From an uncultured Eubacteriales bacterium (GTDB lineage: Bacteria; Bacillota; Clostridia; UMGS1883; UMGS1540): 21,590 nt of DNA. The first letter of the stretch is position 1, and each line of letters opens with the position of its first letter. Below are positions 14,471 through 21,590 of the stretch, in pieces. The stretch is taken from contig USAP01000008.1 of the NCBI GenBank assembly GCA_900552775.1, positions 1 to 21,590 of the forward strand, written 5' to 3'. The position numbers and the translations under genes were made by a program. The notes under the pieces are model-generated. The model had not been told where the DNA came from, did not search any database, and saw only the letters and a program-made list of their open reading frames with translations.

Positions 14471-15901
14471 GTGTATAAACAGTATATAAACGGCAAACTG
14501 ACTGACGGTAAGGGTAAAACGGCAGAAATTTTCAACCCTGCGACAGATGAGGTTGCCGGAGTGGTAGGCTGCGCAAACGCAGAGCAGGCAAGAGAGGCTC
14601 TTGACGCGGCAAACGAGGCGTTCAAAACATGGTCAAAAACTCCGGTAAACGAAAGAGCGGCATGGCTGTATAAGCTCAAAGAGGCTTGTACGGCAGAACG
14701 CGATACGCTTATCGATTTGGTTTCCGCGGAGTCGGGCAGACCGTATGCGGCGGCATGCGGCGACGTTGACTGGCTGCTCACAAGCCTATCGTATTATGCG
14801 GAGCAGGCAAAGAGGATTGAGGGCGAGGTAATGCCGAGCCTTGCTGTCGGCGGAAAAACAAATTATCAGATAGTAACGCGCCAGCCGGTGGGCGTTACGG
14901 TAGGGCATATTGCATGGAACTATCCTCTCGGAAACGCAAGCATAAAGCTTGCCCCGGCTATTGCGTCGGGCTGTACCTGCGTTATAAAGCCGTCATCGGA
15001 GACACCGCTTGCAACGCTTTATGTGGGAGTAATCGCGGAAAAAATTGGTTTTCCGGCAGGTGTGCTGAACATTATTTCGGGACCCTCCGGAGAGGTTGCA
15101 AAAACTCTTAACGAGAGCAAAATTCCGCGTCTGATAAGCCTTATCGGTTCATACGAAACGGGACTTAAGCTGATGCAGCAGAGCGCAAATTCAATGAAGA
15201 AATTCTCGCTTGAGCTTGGCGGAAATGCGCCGGTTGTTGTTATGCCGGATGCAGACTTGGACGAAACTGCCGCAAACATAGTGGCGAAAAAGGTTGGATT
15301 TGCAGGTCAGACCTGTGTAAACTATAACCGCATCTATATTCATGAAAGCATTTATGAGGTTATGTGTGAAAAGGTTGCAAAGGAGCTGGAAAAGGTAAAG
15401 CTCGGCAAGGGCAGGGACGAGGGCTATATAATGGGACCCGTCATCAACCGCGAAGCGCGCGACCGTATGCTCGGCCTGATTAAGGACGCTACAGACGGCG
15501 GCGCAAGGCTTGTAATGGGCGGCGAAGTTCCGAAAGAGTTTGAAAAGGGCAGCTATATCACCCCGGCATTGCTTGCTGATGTGAATGACAGCATGAGAGT
15601 TTCCAATGAGGAAATTTTCGGACCGATTATACCGCTTCAGCCGTTCTCGACACTTGACGAGGCAATTGAGAAATCAAATAATACCATTTTTGGACTGTCG
15701 GCATATTTCTTCGGTCACAATTCAAAGGAAATGAGCGAATATTTTGAGGGTGTGAGAGCCGGTGAAATATTTGTGAACGGCGGAATAGGCAGTGAATTTT
15801 CACCTCATGCCGGAGCAAAGCAATCCGGTATCGGCTGTGACAAGTCAAAATACTCTCTTGATGAATACTATGACATCAAGTTCCTGTCAATGATTCCGTA
15901 G
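14471..15901 (+). CDS. NAD(P)-dependent aldehyde dehydrogenase
   Basis: Oxidises an aldehyde to its acid. The 476-residue protein carries the full catalytic set: Asn150 (WNYPLGNAS), Glu248 (LELGGNAP) and the nucleophile Cys282 (GQTC), plus EEIFGPI. It resembles lactaldehyde, glycolaldehyde and succinate-semialdehyde dehydrogenases; which aldehyde is not decidable from motifs. The start is a GTG at 14471, chosen because AAGGAG (14456-14461) is correctly spaced and no ATG fits. It begins 19 bases after the enolase-like gene. Between a glycerate kinase and two aldolases, glyceraldehyde is the most economical substrate. Confidence 0.93.
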   Translation: MYKQYINGKLTDGKGKTAEIFNPATDEVAGVVGCANAEQAREALDAANEAFKTWSKTPVNERAAWLYKLKEACTAERDTLIDLVSAESGRPYAAACGDVDWLLTSLSYYAEQAKRIEGEVMPSLAVGGKTNYQIVTRQPVGVTVGHIAWNYPLGNASIKLAPAIASGCTCVIKPSSETPLATLYVGVIAEKIGFPAGVLNIISGPSGEVAKTLNESKIPRLISLIGSYETGLKLMQQSANSMKKFSLELGGNAPVVVMPDADLDETAANIVAKKVGFAGQTCVNYNRIYIHESIYEVMCEKVAKELEKVKLGKGRDEGYIMGPVINREARDRMLGLIKDATDGGARLVMGGEVPKEFEKGSYITPALLADVNDSMRVSNEEIFGPIIPLQPFSTLDEAIEKSNNTIFGLSAYFFGHNSKEMSEYFEGVRAGEIFVNGGIGSEFSPHAGAKQSGIGCDKSKYSLDEYYDIKFLSMIP

Positions 15902-15912
15902 GAGGCAGATGT

Positions 15913-16893
15913 ATGAATAACAAAAAGATAGATTTGCTCGGCTGGGGCGATCCGTTTTTGGATTTGGTTGTTGATATTGACCGGCTGCCGGAGTCAAATA
16001 CAAACTGTCCCATGCATGAGCGCTGCTTTCAGGGCGGCGGAAATGTTGCAACCGCGCTTGTTGCGGCGGCACGGCTCGGAATGAAAACGTCGCTTATAGG
16101 CTCGGTCGGTGATGATTTATTCGGAAAGCTTTCACTGGCGGATTTGGAGTATAACAAGGTTGATACTTCAAGGATGGTTGTGCATAAGGACAAAAAAAGC
16201 AATTTCAGCGTTTGCCTTTCGGAGCGTGCGGTTCACGGCAAGGAGTTTATTGTCGGTCACGGAAATTTTGAGGATTTGGACGGGAGGTTTGCGGATGAGG
16301 AATACATAAAGTCCGCAAGAATGCTGCATACGGGGTATATTACGCCGGCAGCCGTGAAGGCGTGCGAATATATGCACGAAGCCGGCGGAAAGGTAAGCAT
16401 TGACGCACCGTACTACAAGCCGTTTGTGTACGAAAACTACAGGCATTTTGATATTTTCATAGGTTCGGAAATGTATTATGATGCAATGTGCGGGGCAAAC
16501 GGATACGATGCCGCGGAATATGAAAAAAACATGAATACAATCCGCGCGGAGGGCTGCGAAATCGTTATTTTCACGTTTGGTGAAAAGGGCTGCCGCGGAG
16601 TGTATGCGGATAAGTATTTTGAGCTTCCGGCGATAGAGGTGAAGGCTGTGGACACAACGGGAGCCGGAGATGTATTTCACGGTGCTTTTGACTATGCCTA
16701 TCTTCAGGGCTGGGACGCGGAGCGCTGCGCGAGGTTTGCAACCGGCGTTTCGGCGATAAAATGCACCCGCCCGGGAGGGCGCTCGGGAATACCGACACTT
16801 GGAGTACTTGAAAAATTCCTGGAAACAGGTGAGATAGATTACAGCGAAATTGATACACGTGTTGCGCATTATCAGCACGGAATTACGGTTTAA
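15913..16893 (+). CDS. PfkB-family sugar kinase
   Basis: ATP-dependent kinase of the ribokinase/PfkB group. The 326-residue protein has the N-terminal PfkB signature (FQGGGNVATA, 39-48) and the C-terminal signature DTTGAGDVFHGAF (247-259), with Asp253 as catalytic base. The TAGGAGGC ribosome site overlaps the stop of the aldehyde dehydrogenase gene, so the two are translationally linked. It is followed after 12 bases by the isomerase-like gene. In that company it most likely phosphorylates a ketose at C1 for the class II aldolase; a 2-keto-3-deoxygluconate kinase role is the alternative. Confidence 0.92.
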   Translation: MNNKKIDLLGWGDPFLDLVVDIDRLPESNTNCPMHERCFQGGGNVATALVAAARLGMKTSLIGSVGDDLFGKLSLADLEYNKVDTSRMVVHKDKKSNFSVCLSERAVHGKEFIVGHGNFEDLDGRFADEEYIKSARMLHTGYITPAAVKACEYMHEAGGKVSIDAPYYKPFVYENYRHFDIFIGSEMYYDAMCGANGYDAAEYEKNMNTIRAEGCEIVIFTFGEKGCRGVYADKYFELPAIEVKAVDTTGAGDVFHGAFDYAYLQGWDAERCARFATGVSAIKCTRPGGRSGIPTLGVLEKFLETGEIDYSEIDTRVAHYQHGITV

Positions 16894-16905
16894 GGGGGTA
16901 GAAAA

Positions 16906-18297
16906 ATGCTTGATTACAATGTGAAAATCGGTATTGTGCCGCTCAGACGCGACTGTACACCGAGACCGGGGCAGTTCAACTGGGAAATTGCCGAGGAACG
17001 CGGCAGAAAAACGGTTGAGTATATAAAGAATCATTTTACGACAGATTGCGTTTCATTTGTTGACCTCAAAGGAGTTATTGACGTAGAGGTTCTTTGGTCG
17101 TGTGATGATGTGGATAAGGTTGCGGAGCATTTCAGAAGCAATGGAGTTGACTCGGTATTTCTGATAGCCGCAAATTTCGGCAATGAGGAAGCGGCAGGCG
17201 AGCTTGCAAAAAAAGTCGGCAAGCCGGTTCTCCTTTGGGGTCCGCAGGATGATGCACCGGACAAGGGTGACGGCATGCGTTACACCGACTCGCAGTGCGG
17301 ACTGTTCGGCATAAGCCGTCAGCTTATGCGCATGAATGTTCCGTTTACATACATTGAAAACTGCCCGGTTGAGGCAAAAAAGCTTGCAGACGGTATTGAC
17401 AGCTTTGTGAGAGTTACCTGTGCGGTAAAGAATTTTAAGGGGATGAGAATAGGACAAATCGGACTTCGTCCGCGTCCGTTCTGTTCCGTAATCTGTAACG
17501 AGGGTCAGCTCATGGAGGAGTTTGATATACATATGGTGCCGATTAACCTTGCTGTATTTCAGGATAAATATAATACTCTCGTGCGTGAACGCGCGGAGGA
17601 GCTTAAGCAGGGAGCGGATAAGCTGCGCCGCATGTACGATTTGGACAAGGCTTCGGACGAGCTTGCGGAAAAACAGTATGCGTTCGTGCTGCTGTTCCGT
17701 GAGCTGTTTGAGGAGTTTAAGCTTGACGCAATTTCCGCGGAGTGCTGGTCGGCGCTGCAGCTACTGGTGGGCGCTATGCCGTGTACCGCATACGGTATTC
17801 TTGCAGACGAGGGATATATTATAAGCTGCGAGGGTGACACTCATGCGGCAATGACGCAGGTGCTGCTCAAATCAATGTCACTCGGCAAAAAGCCGCCGCT
17901 GTTCGGCGAGTTCACAATACGTCATCCGGAGGCCGAGAATACGGAGCTGCTCTGGCATTGCGGTCAGTTTGCATATTCGGTTCACCGCGAGGATCAGCCG
18001 TGCAGATGTATGAATATGCGTGAAAACTTCGAGGCAAAGAGCAGCCATTATACGGTTGCGCGCATAGATCAGGATCACGGAAAATATTCGGTGATTGCCG
18101 GCGAATGTGACAGTGCGGAGGGACCGTACACGAACGGAACCTACATTTGGGCAAGGTTCGGCAATCTTGACGCATGGGAGCGCAAGCTCATCGAGGGACC
18201 GTATATTCACCATGTATCCGAGATTGAGGGCAGCTTTACAAAGGAAATCAAAGAATTCTGCAGGTATGTACCGAATATAAGGTTTGATACGGTTTAA
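16906..18297 (+). CDS. L-fucose/L-arabinose isomerase-family protein
   Basis: A 463-residue protein with the layout of the fucose isomerase family: Rossmann-like N-terminal domains (FLIAANFGNEE, VLLWGPQ, IGQIGLRPRP) and a C-terminal catalytic domain. Candidate metal ligands are Glu279 (SAECWSAL), Glu309 and Asp311 (CEGDTHAA), and a late His (His435 or His436 in PYIHHVSEIEG). It is shorter than FucI (about 590 residues) and nearer the uncharacterised isomerase-like group, so the true substrate is open. GGGGG before the ATG is its ribosome site. It probably converts an aldose to the ketose that the PfkB kinase phosphorylates. Confidence 0.82.
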   Translation: MLDYNVKIGIVPLRRDCTPRPGQFNWEIAEERGRKTVEYIKNHFTTDCVSFVDLKGVIDVEVLWSCDDVDKVAEHFRSNGVDSVFLIAANFGNEEAAGELAKKVGKPVLLWGPQDDAPDKGDGMRYTDSQCGLFGISRQLMRMNVPFTYIENCPVEAKKLADGIDSFVRVTCAVKNFKGMRIGQIGLRPRPFCSVICNEGQLMEEFDIHMVPINLAVFQDKYNTLVRERAEELKQGADKLRRMYDLDKASDELAEKQYAFVLLFRELFEEFKLDAISAECWSALQLLVGAMPCTAYGILADEGYIISCEGDTHAAMTQVLLKSMSLGKKPPLFGEFTIRHPEAENTELLWHCGQFAYSVHREDQPCRCMNMRENFEAKSSHYTVARIDQDHGKYSVIAGECDSAEGPYTNGTYIWARFGNLDAWERKLIEGPYIHHVSEIEGSFTKEIKEFCRYVPNIRFDTV

Positions 18298-18364
18298 TAG
18301 GCAAATTTTTAAAAATACTGCGTTAAAAAGCAGCGCTATACTTTAGTCAAAGGAGATAAAAAAC

Positions 18365-19186
18365 ATGCGTTATACGTTAAAGGAAGTTTTGGATATTGCG
18401 GAAAAGGGCGGCTTTGCCGTTCCGGCATTCTGCGTTTACAATCTTGAAACGCTTATGGGTGCTGCAAATGCGGCAGAGGAACTGAATGCGCCGATTATTA
18501 TACAGATGTACAGCCGTCTGTTCGATACGGAAACGGGAAAGCTGCTTTCGCCGGTTATATGTGATATTATGAACCGGCTGAAATCGCCTGTTGCATTTCA
18601 TCTTGACCACGGCGCAGGTATACCGGAGTGTATACGTGCTATGCGTTACGGCGCAACCGGCGTTATGATTGATGCGTCAACGCTGCCGCTCGATGAAAAT
18701 ATCAGGGTGACCGCGCACGCGGTGGAGCTTGCACGTGAAGCCGGAGTTTCGGTTGAAGGTGAGCTGGGACATATCGGCTCGACACGCGATGAGAAGTGGG
18801 CTGCATACACAGAGGTTGCGGACGCTGTCAGATTCGTGAATGAATCGGGCGTTGACGCACTGGCAATTATGGTTGGTACGGCGCACGGTAAATATGTTCA
18901 GGCACCAAAGCTGGCAATTGACAGAATTGCGGAAATTCACGCGGCAACGGGGGCGCATCTTGTGCTTCACGGCGGCTCGGGTGTGCCTGATGACCAGATA
19001 CGCGAGTCGGTCAGGGCAGGAATAAGAAAGATTAATTTCGGCACGGATGTGTGTTACTCATTTGTAGAGGGGTTCAAGGCTCTTGACCCGTTCGGCGCAC
19101 CGCTTGATATTGTAATGTCAAAGGCGGCAGAGAACGTAAAGGCTTTTGCGGCTGAGAAGATAAAGCTTCTCGGTGCGGCTGAATAA
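18365..19186 (+). CDS. class II (zinc) ketose-bisphosphate aldolase family protein
   Basis: Cleaves a ketose 1-phosphate or 1,6-bisphosphate to dihydroxyacetone phosphate plus an aldehyde. The 273-residue protein has Asp81 and His82 (HLDHG, 79-83), EGELGHIG (131-138), His174 (GTAHG), His202 (LHGGSG) and INFGTD (223-228). Together these are the complete zinc, phosphate and catalytic sites. Length matches GatY/KbaY-like enzymes. AAAGGAG precedes the ATG. The 67-base gap before it contains a TATACT hexamer but no convincing promoter. Preceded by an isomerase and a kinase, it forms a standard isomerase-kinase-aldolase trio. Confidence 0.92.
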   Translation: MRYTLKEVLDIAEKGGFAVPAFCVYNLETLMGAANAAEELNAPIIIQMYSRLFDTETGKLLSPVICDIMNRLKSPVAFHLDHGAGIPECIRAMRYGATGVMIDASTLPLDENIRVTAHAVELAREAGVSVEGELGHIGSTRDEKWAAYTEVADAVRFVNESGVDALAIMVGTAHGKYVQAPKLAIDRIAEIHAATGAHLVLHGGSGVPDDQIRESVRAGIRKINFGTDVCYSFVEGFKALDPFGAPLDIVMSKAAENVKAFAAEKIKLLGAAE

Positions 19187-19210
19187 TTTTGTTGTGAGGT
19201 GTACGCTGAA

Positions 19211-19987
19211 ATGAAGTACAATTTTGATTTGAAAGGAAAAATTGCGGTAATTACAGGTGCGGAACGCGGAATCGGATTTGAAATAGCAAAGGGCTTTGCA
19301 CAGTCCGGCGCAAGCGTTGCAATAGCCGGCATGCGTGAGGAAGAATTTGAAAACGCAAAATGCGGGGTTGAAAGCGAGGGTGCGGAGTGCATTTGCATAA
19401 AGACCGACGTTTCGTGTGAGGATTCCGTAAAAAATATGGTAAAGCAGGTCAGGGAGCATTTCGGACGTATTGACATTCTTGTGAACAATGCCGGAATAAA
19501 CAAGCTTTACCCGGCGGAGGAAATGCCGCTTGATGTCTGGAACAGTATAATCGGCGTAAATCTGACCGGCGTGTTTCTGGTCAGCCGCGAGGTTGCAAAG
19601 GTAATGCTGGAGCAGGGCGGCGGAAGAATAGTGAATATAACCTCGATGTCGGGACTTGTTGTGAATCCGCTGCCGCAGACGCAGTGCGCCTACAACAGTT
19701 CAAAGGCAGGCACAATCATGCTGACAAAGTGCATGGCGGTAGAGTGGGCACAGAGGGGCATCCGTGTAAACGGAATCGCGCCCGGCTTCATGCACACACC
19801 GCTTACGCAGAAGCGTTTGAGCACGCCGAACGACCCGGCAGTAAAGAAATGGATTGACGGGACACCGCTCGGCAGAGTCGGCGAGCCGACGGAGCTTGTC
19901 GGACTGGCACTTTATCTTGCCGGTGATACCGCAGGCTATACAACCGGTACGGTAATATCGGTTGACGGCGGATATACATGTCTGTAA
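19211..19987 (+). CDS. short-chain dehydrogenase/reductase
   Basis: A 258-residue classical SDR with cofactor loop TGAERGIG (15-22), NNAG (92-95), Ser145, and the catalytic Tyr161-x3-Lys165, ending with the common ISVDGGYT. It resembles 3-oxoacyl-ACP reductase/gluconate dehydrogenase-like enzymes; the context suggests a sugar or polyol oxidoreductase. I chose the ATG at 19211 because GAGGTG (19195-19200) lies ten bases upstream; the GTG at 19199 is part of that ribosome site. It starts 24 bases after the aldolase and its stop is 13 bases before the DUF4867 gene, so it is in the same operon. Confidence 0.9.
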   Translation: MKYNFDLKGKIAVITGAERGIGFEIAKGFAQSGASVAIAGMREEEFENAKCGVESEGAECICIKTDVSCEDSVKNMVKQVREHFGRIDILVNNAGINKLYPAEEMPLDVWNSIIGVNLTGVFLVSREVAKVMLEQGGGRIVNITSMSGLVVNPLPQTQCAYNSSKAGTIMLTKCMAVEWAQRGIRVNGIAPGFMHTPLTQKRLSTPNDPAVKKWIDGTPLGRVGEPTELVGLALYLAGDTAGYTTGTVISVDGGYTCL

Positions 19988-20000
19988 AGGAGTGAAAGCT

Positions 20001-20651
20001 ATGTTGGAAAATTTAAAGAAGAAAAACCCTGATATAAAGATTTATTCGGTATTTGACGAGGAGTTCCGTTCATTCGGCAGCGTGATTACGGAGCTTGATG
20101 CGGATGAGCTTGTAAGGGCAGGCGAAAAGCTTGAAATGCCGGAGAGCGGTGTAAAATATATGGCAGGTATGGACGAGTTTGAGAGCCTTGGCGGTGCGGA
20201 GAGTATAAAAAACGAGATATTCGGAACGCTGCCGACCGAAATCGGCTGCTGCTGGGGACACAGCTCTTTCCTGAATGCGACCGAATGGCATACGTCAAGT
20301 GAAATTAATATTGCGGTAACACCGCTTGTGCTCATACTGGGGCACAGATGGGATATAGTTGACGGTAAAATCGATTCTTCAAAATTTACCGCATTTTATC
20401 TTCCGAAGGGAACGGTAATAGACTGTTTTGCAACCACGCTGCACTACTGCCCGTGCCAGGTAAGTGACGAAGGGTTTATTTGCGTTGTCGCTCTGCCGAA
20501 GGGAACTAATACGGCACTGGAAACGGAGCTTAAGGATAAGCGGATTTCGGCAAAAAATAAATGGATTATTTGCCATACCGATAACAGCGCGGCAATTGCA
20601 AGGGGCATTAAGCCCGGAATTTCGGGGATTAATTACGAAATAAAGTATTAG
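20001..20651 (+). CDS. DUF4867 family protein (cupin-like)
   Basis: A 216-residue cytoplasmic protein that I recognise as DUF4867, a family of unknown activity found with carbohydrate genes in Clostridia. A compact set of polar residues could bind metal: His87, Glu95, His97, Glu101 (an HxxxE pair), then His148 with Cys150 and Cys152. LPKG occurs twice (134-137 and near 170). This is consistent with a cupin-type isomerase or lyase, but that is inference. AAAGGAG precedes the ATG at 20001; an in-frame ATG at 19962 lies inside the SDR gene. It is the last gene before the operon terminator. Confidence 0.75.
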   Translation: MLENLKKKNPDIKIYSVFDEEFRSFGSVITELDADELVRAGEKLEMPESGVKYMAGMDEFESLGGAESIKNEIFGTLPTEIGCCWGHSSFLNATEWHTSSEINIAVTPLVLILGHRWDIVDGKIDSSKFTAFYLPKGTVIDCFATTLHYCPCQVSDEGFICVVALPKGTNTALETELKDKRISAKNKWIICHTDNSAAIARGIKPGISGINYEIKY

Positions 20652-20697
20652 AAGCAGGATATTGCGATATCTTTAATATTTGCCGAAATTGAAAAGG

Positions 20698-20740
20698 GGG
20701 TATATCAAAACGGTTTCGTTTTGATATACCCGCATTTTTT
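20698..20740 (+). terminator. strong terminator closing the catabolic operon
   Basis: Fifteen perfect pairs (20698-20712 with 20717-20731) around a GTTT loop, followed after GCA by six Ts (20735-20740). The T tract coincides with the end of the TnpV fragment on the other strand. Confidence 0.9.
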
Positions 20741-21004
20741 GTACCCATAGCATTTGATTATCAGCCTTTAACTGTTCCGTAATGCCTTCTTGTTTTGCCA
20801 TTTTTGACACCGTATCTTTCAGAACATTGTGGCAGGTTTCGTCTATCTCCGCAAGGTGTTCCGGTAAATTGCCTTCAATCATTAAAGCTGTATAAAAAGA
20901 TTTGTGATGTTCTTTCAAAAACTGTCTGCGTAATCTTCCGTATTTTCCGATTATGTATTTCTTTGTGTCGGGTATGGTTAAATCGGGAATATAATAGTCG
21001 CCGC
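20733..21004 (-). pseudogene. TnpV-family transposon protein fragment
   Basis: On the minus strand about 90 codons resemble TnpV, a small protein encoded in clostridial mobile elements: GDYYIPDLTIP, LRRQFLKEHHK, then GITEQLKADNQMLWVQKM. The normal C-terminal part is missing; after WVQKM the frame enters the operon terminator and shows no further similarity. The beginning is also lost: the reading frame is continuous with unrelated sequence belonging to the recombinase fragment. It is a remnant with no evident function. Confidence 0.75.
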
Positions 21005-21205
21005 ATTTACGCTGCTTGGAGCATATTTTTCGCACAGCTTCTTTTTGTATTCCAATGTCAGTATCTTTGTAACTTGGCGGTTTTTAAGCCACGCTGCAAA
21101 GAAGATGACATCGCGGATATATTTTTCTGTTGTGTTTTCGCTTTTTTCCTCCTCGGTTAAATATTCTTTAAAGCTTAAAATTTGTTTATTTGTGATTTTT
21201 CTCAT
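20999..21205 (-). pseudogene. tyrosine recombinase (integrase) N-terminal fragment
   Basis: Starts at an ATG (21205) with AAAGGAAG upstream on the minus strand. About 69 codons look like the SAM-like core-binding domain of a phage/transposon integrase: KQILSFKEYLTEEEKSENT, then EKYIRDVIFFAAWL and YAPSSVNAA. At about 21000 it runs into the TnpV fragment in another frame and stops at 20978. The catalytic domain with the Arg-His-Arg-Tyr residues is absent, so it cannot recombine DNA. Confidence 0.78.
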
Positions 21206-21244
21206 TTAAATCGGCTTCCTTTCGTAACTTGGAATAAAATAAGA

Positions 21245-21280
21245 CCGAATACACAAGCCGCTTTTAGCCTGTATATTCGG
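21245..21280 (-). terminator. probable terminator of the XRE regulator gene
   Basis: Bases 21245-21255 and 21270-21280 are inverted copies matching at ten of eleven positions, with a 14-base loop. On the minus strand the hairpin is followed by TCTTATTTTATT. It starts 24 bases after the regulator's stop codon. Confidence 0.55.
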
Positions 21281-21303
21281 GCGTTTTGGCATACTGCCGA
21301 ATT

Positions 21304-21590
21304 TTATATTAATGTTTGCCTTTGTATAAATTTTTTTAATTCCCTTATTTCTTTTTCGATTTTCTCAAGCATTCTGAAAACATCGGTATTTGATTTTATA
21401 TTCAGATTTGTGCAGCCGAGAAGATAATCGGTTGATACCTGAAAAAAGTCTGCCAGTTTTAAAATCGAGTAACTGTCCGGATTGGTTTTGCCTGTTTCAT
21501 AGTTTGATAAAGTTTTTTGGTCTATTCCGGTTGCATGAGAGACATCTATTTGGCGCAAATCTTTATCTTCGCGTAATTCTCTGATTCTGT
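21304..21590 (-). CDS. XRE-family helix-turn-helix regulator, N-terminus beyond window
   Basis: The minus-strand frame is open to the window edge (first full codon at 21588), so the start lies outside. The visible 95 residues begin RIRELREDKDLRQIDVSHAT, followed by GIDQKTLSNYETGKTNPDSY and ILKLADFFQVSTDYLLG. This is the five-helix DNA-binding domain typical of phage-repressor-like and conjugative-element regulators. A short charged tail follows (EKIEKEIRELKKFI), perhaps for dimerisation. The TTG at 21558 should not be taken as the start, because it would cut helix 1. It probably belongs with the recombinase and TnpV remains as mobile-element cargo. Confidence 0.85.
   Translation of the reverse strand, partial: RIRELREDKDLRQIDVSHATGIDQKTLSNYETGKTNPDSYSILKLADFFQVSTDYLLGCTNLNIKSNTDVFRMLEKIEKEIRELKKFIQRQTLI

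Noticed and set aside
16168..17034. 288-codon minus-strand open frame across the PfkB and isomerase genes
   Set aside because: It spans two convincing plus-strand genes and their junction and shows no family features.
18298..18364. Terminator or promoter between the isomerase-like and aldolase genes
   Set aside because: Only a four-pair CTGC/GCAG stem without a T tract and a lone TATACT with no -35; read as a plain intergenic gap within the operon.
1..21590. CRISPR arrays, tRNA or rRNA genes, complete insertion sequences
   Set aside because: No regularly spaced repeats, cloverleaf or rRNA sequence, or full transposase with terminal repeats was seen on either strand.

Overview
The window looks like chromosome of an anaerobic member of the Clostridia (Bacillota). 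The signs are strong GGAGG-type ribosome binding sites before almost every gene, sigma-A style promoters, the rsmD-coaD-coiled-coil gene order common in Clostridia, a DUF4867 protein, and remnants of a TnpV/tyrosine-recombinase element. Exact genus cannot be read from the sequence alone.

Region 1 (1-2570) is housekeeping: rsmD (16S rRNA methyltransferase), coaD (phosphopantetheine adenylyltransferase), a small coiled-coil DivIVA/ATP-synthase-B-like protein, a long perfect hairpin, then dusB (tRNA dihydrouridine synthase). Region 2 (2571-4740) is a hexuronate module: a gluconate 5-dehydrogenase/mannonate oxidoreductase type SDR and uxuA (mannonate dehydratase). Each has its own terminator; uxuA also has a consensus-like promoter and a cre-like site. 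Region 3 (4741-5515) holds a dead N-terminal fragment of htpG on the minus strand, still preceded by a near-perfect promoter.

Region 4 (5516-20740) is a 15-kb block of co-directional catabolic genes: an AraC regulator and a 668-residue glycosidase-like protein, then (after a terminator) an Ldh2-family dehydrogenase, a KDPG-type aldolase, a broken alpha/beta hydrolase fragment, an aldo/keto reductase, a glycerate 2-kinase, a divergent enolase paralogue, an aldehyde dehydrogenase, a PfkB sugar kinase, a fucose-isomerase-like protein, a class II aldolase, an SDR and a DUF4867 protein, closed by a strong terminator. My inference is that a sugar or uronic acid released by the glycosidase is isomerised, phosphorylated and split by the class II aldolase, while an oxidised branch ends at the KDPG-type aldolase. 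The resulting aldehyde would go by aldehyde dehydrogenase to glycerate, by the kinase to 2-phosphoglycerate, and possibly to PEP. No transporter is present.

The most unusual gene is the enolase paralogue. It keeps the three metal ligands and the catalytic lysine of enolase but has lost the Glu acid pair, the loop His and the His/Arg/Ser and Lys substrate contacts, so it probably has a different reaction.

Region 5 (20733-21590) is mobile-element debris on the minus strand: a tyrosine recombinase N-terminus joined to a TnpV fragment, and the beginning of an XRE-type regulator that runs off the window.
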